Under the pieces are notes generated by a model, which worked only from the letters and a program-made list of their open reading frames with translations, was not told where the DNA came from and made no database searches. A stretch of DNA of 64,000 nucleotides from Glandiceps talaboti (Eukaryota > Hemichordata > Enteropneusta > Spengelidae), in assembly GCF_964340395.1 (NCBI RefSeq), contig NC_135554.1, positions 26,836,592 through 26,900,591 on the forward strand, written 5' to 3'. This document shows, one piece after another, positions 57,280 to 64,000 of this stretch. Made by a program: the position numbers and the translations under genes. The stretch's first letter is position 1. The number at the start of each line of letters is the position of its first letter.

Positions 57280-58449
57280 CACACATGTTTTGTTTGTTTG
57301 TCCCCTATTGTACTGTGGCATGTAATACCTCAAAATGCAATGATGATTTGAAGAATATAAATTGCTTTCAATGGCCATTTTTACTTCACCCATTTATTGC
57401 AAGTTAGGTGTTTTCTACAAAATATCAACCTTTTAAAAAGGTTTTAAAAGGTTAGCGCATATTAATACCTTTTGTGGAGAATGTTTCTGCTTTACTCATG
57501 ACAGAGTCGTATGAAGTATGCAGACTCTTGACGTAATAGACGTATGCAGTCATCCTTTCCAAATCAAAAGCCGTGCATTCAGTCGTTGGATGTAAACACG
57601 AACAAAGTATTCGTTCAACGCTTGGTCCGATGGCGCTCTCAAATCCCCACACTTCATACTCTTCCGGGTCCAACTCAGCACTTTGTGCCTCCCATGATAT
57701 AATAGCACTCTCACAAGAAGCTGTTACTGACATCGTAGTCTCGTCAACTGGCACCAACGTGAATAACTCTGAGTATAAATACATTTGTGAATTGTGATAT
57801 TGTGAACAGTCTTGGTTACACAAATGTGAATATTAATAAATGAAATAAGAGGAATACAAGTCCATTCGGTAGAATTCATACTCACAAACTGTTATGTTAC
57901 GCTGAAAAACGTCACGCTTGATTATAATATGTATCTTCATAACTATATTTTATCGCTTGGTATTTCGAAGGAGCATGACGTCATCGAGATCGAATGATTC
58001 CGTATCAATGAGTAAACCATTCTTTGTTAGGATTACTACTATTTGTTTGACGTGATGATAACCTAATTGTTATTGTCGATGTTTACCATATTACACATTC
58101 CGTTTAACATCTTTTTCTATACTAATACATTTTTATGGTGTGGTTTTCCCGTCATGTATATATGCTGATTCAACATACAGGTGTCACAACTATTGATGTG
58201 AATGTCACCTACCAACAGTTACTTCAAATGTACATGTGTCTTGAACAACAGCCGAATCAATTAGTCTATATGTCACAGTCGTAATACCGACATCAAAGAA
58301 ATCACCAGGCCTGTGGGTTGATGTAACAACTGCACCAAAACCAGCACATTCAATGCTCGGTTCATCCCACCAAACTTGAACTGTTCCATCTTCTTCATCA
58401 GTATAGTGTACTGGAATATCGGTCGGACAATCCACGAAACTCGGAGAAT
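50920..58449 (-). CDS. Gene B: HYR/FN3/VWD/C8/TIL single-pass membrane protein (partial, 11 exons)
   Basis: I joined this gene by hand from exons 58449-58213, 57768-57469, 56978-56742, 56447-56233, 55855-55748, 54611-54465, 53830-53719, 52813-52646, 51939-51739, 51196-51079 and 50957-50920. All phases match and give 627 residues. Domain order is HYR, FN3, HYR, VWD, C8, TIL, one transmembrane helix, then a basic tail. It is the paralogue of gene A's middle block, on the same strand directly upstream, but ends in a membrane anchor instead of CCP modules. The first visible exon enters in phase 1, so the N-terminus is missing. The last visible exon ends at a strong donor, so a further 3' exon is likely. 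The extracellular region is expected to face outward; function is unknown. Confidence 0.88.
51079..51196 (-). CDS. Gene B exon: transmembrane segment
   Basis: The exon encodes 38 residues: a short acidic stalk (KGHVEEPDVSTPDSKM), then a hydrophobic helix IALSIVGGVLLLSSIVAILV. The layout is that of a type I membrane protein. The acceptor is cttcttgcag, the donor AG|gtaatt, and the exit phase is 2, completed by the G of the next exon to give R-M-K. Confidence 0.9.
51739..51939 (-). CDS. Gene B exon: TIL domain
   Basis: The exon encodes 66 residues with ten cysteines in the canonical TIL spacing, including NCVEGCFCPHGLVLDGKDC. It is the paralogue of the gene A TIL exon but retains the cysteine that A lacks. 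Both boundaries are phase 1; the donor is G|gtgtgt. Confidence 0.94.
52498..52552. repeat. CA/CAAA-rich simple repeat
   Basis: Mixed CACA, CGAACAAA and CACACA units in the intron between the TIL and C8 exons of gene B. Confidence 0.85.
52646..52813 (-). CDS. Gene B exon: C8 domain
   Basis: The exon encodes 55 residues: PQPFFDTCVYDYC, a VC, one LC where gene A has a CC pair, and LGNWRQTTGC. Both boundaries are phase 1, and it has the same length as the gene A exon. Confidence 0.92.
52905..53640 (-). mobile_element. 5'-truncated LINE with poly-A tail in a gene B intron
   Basis: On the minus strand an open frame at 53598-53212 encodes a typical non-LTR reverse transcriptase C-terminus: LTAQKMAVRAM, APLFKQLKILDIFKLY, YDTRQR, SISYSGVKTWNNMPVEIRSI and FKKKVKELLF. 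About 270 bp downstream come an A-run (T-run at 52921-52945 on the plus strand) and TTA units. The order fits a 5'-truncated insertion of the CR1/Jockey group. The element is on the same strand as gene B, between the C8 and last VWD exons. Confidence 0.8.
53719..53830 (-). CDS. Gene B exon: VWD C-terminal part
   Basis: The exon encodes 37 residues with IEFGDSWAEHGGC, matching IEFGDSWKVDHEC of gene A. Phase is 0 in (tttaacag) and 1 out (G|gtaaat). Confidence 0.9.
54465..54611 (-). CDS. Gene B exon: VWD third part
   Basis: The exon encodes 49 residues with YIAWDGNHHAIIKLP and GGLCGTIGTTHLL. The second cysteine of gene A's GLCGTCG is isoleucine here. Phase is 0 at both ends, with exon length identical to gene A (147 bp). 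The donor gtattt is weak. Confidence 0.9.
55748..55855 (-). CDS. Gene B exon: VWD second part
   Basis: The exon encodes 36 residues including NVLLNGDNVKLPVYPT, aligning without gaps to gene A's EVKINGMHVTLPIYPT. The acceptor is ctacatcaag and the donor GTG|gtaagt; phase is 0 at both ends and length is 108 bp. Confidence 0.88.
56233..56447 (-). CDS. Gene B exon: VWD N-terminal part
   Basis: The exon encodes 71 residues starting RKICYGYGDPHFRTFEN, with the GDPH-x-x-TF box and YQGVCTYYL as in gene A. Phase is 1 in (ctgtaacag... read as gttacag) and 0 out (CAG|gtgaga). Confidence 0.93.
56742..56978 (-). CDS. Gene B exon: second HYR domain
   Basis: The exon encodes 78 residues with FVNCP, VKVTWTDPDVDC and HIPGDYFSVGTTTVTYYLID. 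It sits immediately before VWD, like the gene A HYR exon. Both boundaries are phase 1. Confidence 0.93.
57101..57278. repeat. (TTA/TTG)n trinucleotide microsatellite
   Basis: About 178 bp in the intron between the FN3 and second HYR exons of gene B. Apparent poly-Asn, poly-Leu and poly-Ile frames come from the repeat. Confidence 0.97.
57469..57768 (-). CDS. Gene B exon: fibronectin type III-like domain
   Basis: The exon encodes 99 residues with AIISWEAQ and YEVWGFE strands and CTAFDLERMTAYVYYVKS. It is clearly homologous to the gene A FN3 exon (CTAYNLQRITTYLYKISS). Both boundaries are phase 1; the donor gtatta is weak. Confidence 0.88.
58213..58449 (-). CDS. Gene B exon: first visible HYR domain
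   Basis: The exon encodes 78 residues: SFVDCPTDIPVHY, VWWDEPSIEC, HRPGDFFDVGITTVTY, and VVQDTCTFEVTV. It is closer to the gene A HYR (FVDCPIDVPVHY; VVQDICTFDVTV) than to gene B's own second HYR. Both boundaries are phase 1. The exon that should precede it was not found. Confidence 0.92.
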
Positions 58450-60385
58450 CTGTCAATCGAATGTTTTGCATACATTTCACTCTTTGTCACGTGTATGTAT
58501 ATTCATACTTAAAGAGTACAACTTGAAATGTGCATACTTTGATGCCTTATAAGCTTCCTGCAAATGATATTTTCAAACAAAACTGGTTGTCAAAAGCGTG
58601 TTCTAAGGATACATTTCGTCTTTATCGAAATTTTAAGCTTATACGTTTATACGTGAAGACTACATGACTTTCAATATGGATATAAAACTTCATTGGGCGT
58701 TAGCCAATTTGAGATGCTCTGGCCTAGGACTGGCAGTTGATGAAGGCAGGTCCCAGGGCACCGATTTCGAAGCCTATTTTGATTAATTTCATTTCATTTC
58801 ATTTTGCCCCTAATACCACATTGCAGTAACTTGACTGATAACTCCACGCACGTAATGAAATTAACAATATTTTACTTTGTCAACATTTGTTCTACATAGG
58901 GATGTACAAGGGGAAATCCCGCACCGACCTTTTACCTCTGCTCTTCAATCTATTCACCTATGATGTTAAAACATAGACACTCCATCCAGGTGGAGGGTCT
59001 ATGGTTCAAACTAACACCTCATGACTATCACGAAATACATTTCTCATCCGTTAAAAGCCATACCGCGAATATAAAATTATGATTCAATCCTAAAATATAA
59101 CATAACAGAATGGGGATTAAAAAAACAATTATAAAGAATTTTGAATACGTGAACTCTGACTTCACGGTCCAATAAGTCACTGGTGATTTTTACGAACATT
59201 TTTTTCATTATCACGTTATCTTTCAGATTATGTGTTGTATTCTTTAAAAAAAAAGGTGCCCGTCCAAAGTTCTTGGTGATGAAATTCAGTAAACATGTTT
59301 TTAACCGAGTACCTGATGTAGATTGATGGTACTTGTGGTTCATGTTATCCATGTTAGACAATTTCCGTTGCCAATTTAATTTATTATGGTTGATATGTGT
59401 TATCTGAGTTTTCGCCCCTATTGATTTTAACCTATCGTTTATTAAGAAGAAAGAATAAGACGACGGATAAACAAACTGTAGACATTGATATTGATAAATT
59501 AAAAAAAAAATGTCAATACTACAATATTCCTCCGAAATATAATGTTTTTTACATTTGAATCAATGTGAAATCATGGAATTATGAGAAAACAGTTGTCCTT
59601 ACAATACTGTAGTTGTTAACAGTGCACTTGCATTCCTATCACATTTAGTTTTGGCAATATGTGTCATTAATTAGTAAATTGATGAAAAGTCTATTTTCAT
59701 AATATAATAATGTTAACATGCATGTATTATATTATATAATTCTGTATGAACTATCTAGCATTAGCCTTAATAAATTGCAATTTAGCTTCATACAGTTGAG
59801 GTTCAAAGTTTTGTAAAAACAAATACATAAAAATAAAAAGGAGTATGTTGAAAAATATGGTGTTAATGTATTTCTACTATTAATAATACAATGGGTTAAA
59901 TGCACGCCATCAAGATCACTGCACTGCTTTCCTCGACGGTGCGATGGTTGACTCGGATAAAGTTCATCCGGACATGTATCCGGACATGTATCCGGACTCA
60001 GTATGTGTCAGTGTAAGACTTTGATCTGGTAATCATAACCTATGGTCAAAATTGCAGATACAACTCTTCAATGTTGTCGTGTGAGGGCAGTATATATCAT
60101 GTCATTTAATAAACAGTGAATCCAATCATCCACAAAGGCGGCGATAAAAAAATTATATTATTTGTTTAGAATGTTGTTAATTCACAATACCTCCGATATA
60201 TAGAACGAAATGATATTGGGTAATTGTTTGACGTCTCTATGAACTATTTCTGCACATTTTATTTGAAATATCAAGTATAAATCTTAAAATCTCTCACTCA
60301 CAAGTACGGGTTATCATATTTCAACTCTTTACTAAGTGATACTACATCTCTCTGGGCTCTACACGTACCTGTGGAAAGATAGATA
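58450..60385. other. No recognisable gene upstream of gene B's first visible exon
   Basis: AT-rich sequence. The missing 5' exons of gene B may lie here or beyond the window; none could be supported. A stretch at 58700-58805 ('gttgatgaaggcaggtccca' then repeated 'atttc') resembles a retroelement 3' end, but weakly. Confidence 0.5.
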
Positions 60386-61360
60386 CTACTACCAAACTAG
60401 AGTGACTATAGAGTTTCAATGAGGCAGCATGGTGTTTTTACAACCAAACTAGAGTGTCCTTAGAGTTTCAATGAGGTAGCATGGTGTTTTTACTACCAAA
60501 CTAGAGTGACTATAGTTTCAATGAGGCAGCATGGTGTTTTTACTACCAAACTAGAGTGACTATAGTTTCAGGTGTTTTTACTACCAAACTAGAGTGAGTA
60601 TAGTTTCAATGAGGCAGCATGGTGCTTTTTACTACCAAACTAGAGTGACTATAGAGTTACATCGAGGCAGCATGGTGCTTTTTTACTACCAAACTAGAGT
60701 GACTATAGAGTTTCAATGAGGCAGCATGGTGTTTTTACTACCAAACTAGAGTGACTATAGAGTTTCAATGAGGCAGCGTGGTGTTTTTACTACCAAACTA
60801 GAGTGACTAAAGTTTCAATGAGGCAGCGTGGTGTTTTTTACTACCAAACTAGAGTGACTATAGAGTTTCAATGAGGCAGCATGGTGTTTTTACTACCAAG
60901 CTAGTGTGACTATAGAGTTTCAATGAGGCAGCATGGTGTTTTACTACCAAACTAGAGTGACTATAGAGTTTCAATGAGGCAGCATGGTGTTTTTACTACC
61001 AAACTAGAATGAATTTAGTTTCAATGAGGCAGCGTGGTGCTTTTACTACCGAACAAGAGTGACTATAGAGTTTCAATGAGGCAGCATGGTGTTTTACTAC
61101 CAAACTAGAGTGACTATAGAGTTTCAATGAGGCAGCATGATGTTTTTACTACCAAACTAGAGTGACCTTGGAGTTTCAACGAGTTAGCATGATGTTTTTC
61201 TTTTACTACCAAAATAGAGTGACTATAGAGTTTCAATGAGGCAGCATGGTGTTTTTACTACCAAACTAGAGTGACCTTGGAGTTTCAACGAGGTAGCATG
61301 ATGTTTTTACTACCAAAATAGAGTGACTATAGAGTTCCAATGAGGCAGCATGGTGTTTTT
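60386..61360. repeat. 52-bp minisatellite, about 19 copies
   Basis: The unit contains 'gagtttcaatgaggcagcat' then 'ggtgtttttactaccaaact'. Copies differ by small indels (loss of 'gag', extra T) and substitutions, and one copy is internally shortened near 60570. Confidence 0.96.
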
Positions 61361-64000
61361 CACGTCTCATAAGGTTTTATAAAAAAAAAGTTACATTTAA
61401 AAAATACAGAAACTGATTAGACACCCCAAGCATATAAAATGATATGCTTTATCTCACAAATTGGGTGTAACAAGGACGATTCAAAAATAAAACCTTATAT
61501 TTCTGTTCACATTGAGATAAAATGTAACATTTCATCTGCACATGCGCGCTATCAGCATGCCAGTATTTTGTTTGTGTAATTCGTAACAAAAAACGTTGTG
61601 TGAGACGTAAAACACATCGTATCGCCTAATAAAAACTCTACAGTCACTTTAGTTCGTCAGTACCTTATAAGAATACCAGATGTAAACTGAATGCCTTCCG
61701 TGAGGGCAAACTTTTAGATCCTTTACATCTTGTCAAAAATAAAAATTCTGTCCTACCAGACATGATATTGTATATCCATTAGTTATTACATCAATAAATA
61801 AAAGGTAGCTTTGGAACTCCAGCCGACACATTGTACATATCCAATTCTGCAAAAGTTGAATTTGGCATATTTTCAACTCACCATAACTTTCACTAAAGTC
61901 CACATTTTAGATATTGTGAAAACAAAAACTTCAACTGACCTCTTCTTTCGTGCCAGTAAAATCAATTTATGAATTATTTGTAGGAATACTGATTTTACTG
62001 CGATTTGATGAGGTGTACTTGATCCCGGAAATTTCGGCCCGGTTTTTGCTCATAGCTTCCTTAATAGGGACTGGAAATTTTGCAAATTTCACAAAAAGAT
62101 GAATTCAATGAACAAAGTAAAACAAATTGGCAAGGTCTTTGTGTTCAGGGATTTTCGGGAGAAAGCAGGTGATTTGACCCCGAAGTTGAAGCTGACCTGA
62201 TTTGACCGACGATCTTCTCATGCATGCTTTCACCGCAAACAGAAACACGCAGGAGTGCAAACACATATGGAACGAACCTTATATGAATAGAATGAACATC
62301 ATACCTTCTAATTGAAACGCTATACTCACTCTGGTGCGGTGGTACCTTATACGAACAGAATGATTTCCATTAACAATTCATATGGTCTTATGTTTAGACT
62401 TTAAAAAATCGTTTCTTTGTCATGACTATGATGTATGTGTTAGAGGCAAAAGTCAACCTATACTCGAACACTGTGTAGTGAATGGTAATTTTATTATACA
62501 ATTCATTCAAATTGGAATACATGGTCCGTGGTTTGGAATACTTTGTTTTAAAGCTACGTTAGTAGACCAATACAACCCGTCCCTCTATTTTATGGCCTGA
62601 TAAGAACACAGAACCTTATTTCAAATAATAAATCAATGGATCAGTCAATTGACAATGCTTTATCGATTGATTGGAAGTTAGATTAGCTGATCGTATGTTA
62701 GTTAATTGAATGTTTACTTGTCTGTCTTGGTTCTGGTTTGTGTGTTTGTGTGTTTGGTTGTTGTTTTGCTTGTGTGTGTGTTTGTTTGTTTGTTTGTTTG
62801 TTTGTTTGTTTGTTTGTATGTTTTTTGTTTTATTTTCATTGATTGTATAATTTGAATGACTCACGTTGTATGTCTATAGTGATTTTTTAATGATTTCAAA
62901 AAAAATGGTTGTTAGTCTGGTCAAGGAAATACATGTATTGGATTAGTTTATCAATATTTATGGTCTACTTGTCGAGATTTATAGACTACTTGTCTCCCTT
63001 AGTAACTCAATGAATGTTCAATGTGAGTTTTTGTTGTGTCTTGACACATCGTCATCTCGTATTTTAGTATATTAAACACCTTTATATGTCTTCGTCATCG
63101 AACTCACTTGACAGTTCCACAAATCACAAAGGTCAGTAAATTGAGTGGAAAATGTTACAATTTATAGAGTGTGACAAGATGGTATCCACGGGATATTAGA
63201 CTTCATGTAGAGTCTCATCACAAAGTGTCATCATTGGCATACAGGACGATTATTTGTGCTATTCAACACTTCAACCCCTGACATCGCCTTGTAAACGGTT
63301 AATGACTGCTTGCCTGAACGTCAAAAGGAATTGCTTGAGACGCCTCAGTGAAAGACGAAATGTGTTGTCCCACAGAACAATGTAATTGTGAATGTAATCA
63401 TACATAAAGATAGCCTTCACTAAATTCATTATTTCGCCACTGTAAAGGTTTATTCAATGTTGCTAAGCAACAAGATTAAACTATTTTCATGCCGTTGTGA
63501 TACAGCTTGCATCGAAAAATGAAAACCGTGACGAATTTCTATAATAGATGTTACTTTCTTAACGAAAACGAAATACTATTGTTTTGGAAGTACCCGATCG
63601 TTCGAAATTGTTTCATATAATTATTTCGATGTGTAAAGTGTAGGTGATCCATGTACATTTCTGAACTGTTACTATGCAATCTTTACAATCATGAAAATGC
63701 TTCTGTACTATATACCAAAACGTAATGTTTTAATTAAGGTATATGTTCTGGCTAAGTCGAATGAACTGATGGCGAACGAAGACGTGGCATATATGTTATT
63801 TTACTATTTACTCAACAAATCGGGTCAATCAACGTTTATTACGATGTATTATACCAAAGGAACGTTGTTAATTGTCGCCATTTTGTACCGTAATGTTCAA
63901 AGTCATTTTATATATCTGTAGAGACACTAAACGTCAGTGGAAACTATTCATGCATCATCGCATATAGAAGCCATAACAACATATCCCATCTATTACATGT
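61361..64000. other. No recognisable gene at the right end
   Basis: AT-rich DNA with a GTTT run at 62771-62818. Short open frames on both strands show no known motif, no splice-phase logic and no domain. I see no RNA gene. Confidence 0.5.
62771..62818. repeat. (TTTG)n microsatellite
   Basis: GT-rich start followed by about ten TTTG units. Confidence 0.93.

Noticed and set aside
57010-57393. Poly-Asn frame on the minus strand and poly-Leu or poly-Ile frames on the plus strand
   Set aside because: Produced by the TTA/TTG microsatellite, which sits between two well-supported gene B exons and is intronic.
59077-59361. Minus-strand open frame of 94 codons upstream of gene B
   Set aside because: No domain or retroelement motif that I recognise, low-complexity surroundings, and no fitting splice phase into 58449.
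60301-60368. Possible upstream exon of gene B on the minus strand, between ctttccacag and gtgagt
   Set aside because: Its 67-bp length does not fit a phase-1 entry and phase-1 exit, the phase-0 reading contains a stop, and the peptide matches no domain.
62382-63921. Plus-strand open frames of about 70 codons at the right end
   Set aside because: AT-rich, no motif, no neighbours in phase, and lengths expected by chance.

Overview
This window is metazoan nuclear DNA. It holds spliced genes with phase-matched GT-AG introns, many microsatellites and minisatellites, fragments of non-LTR and Penelope-like retroelements, and extracellular domain families found in animals (CCP/sushi, HYR, VWD, C8, TIL, EGF, FN3). 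The domain mix and the minisatellite-rich introns suggest a non-vertebrate marine animal such as an invertebrate deuterostome or lophotrochozoan. I cannot assign it further from sequence alone.

Both recognisable genes are on the minus strand. Gene A (1-30019, running off the left edge) has 12 visible coding exons. Read N to C it gives: FN3-like domain, two EGF domains, FN3, HYR, VWD (four exons), C8, TIL, VWC/EGF-like segment, then one enormous exon (20990 to 1 and beyond) made only of CCP modules. I count about 111 modules and about 6,996 codons in that exon with no stop. The visible protein is about 7,742 residues, and neither its start nor its end is in the window. The CCP exon has three zones: 19 older, individually diverged modules (20990-17386); a recent tandem array of 14 units of 756 bp, four modules each (17385-6796); and a still more uniform array of about 4.5 units of 1509 bp, eight modules each (6795-1). 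Both periods are multiples of three, so copy-number change keeps the frame.

Gene B (50920-58449, minus) is a smaller paralogue upstream of gene A. It has 11 visible exons: HYR, FN3, HYR, VWD (four exons), C8, TIL, a transmembrane segment and a short basic tail. Its HYR-VWD-C8-TIL block matches gene A in exon order and phase, and several exons have identical lengths. The two genes look like a tandem duplication that diverged into a long CCP-bearing protein (A) and a single-pass membrane protein (B). The first exons of both genes and the final exon of B were not found.

The 20 kb between the genes (30020-50850) is repetitive: a 31-bp minisatellite, a family of about 1.5-kb tandem units that each carry a 16-bp minisatellite, and a 4.4/5.2-kb direct tandem duplication whose copies differ mainly in a 41-bp minisatellite (about 8 versus 32 repeats). 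Retroelement debris includes two copies of a Penelope-like C-terminal fragment and a 5'-truncated LINE inside a gene B intron. The right end (58450-64000) has a 52-bp minisatellite and no gene that I recognise.
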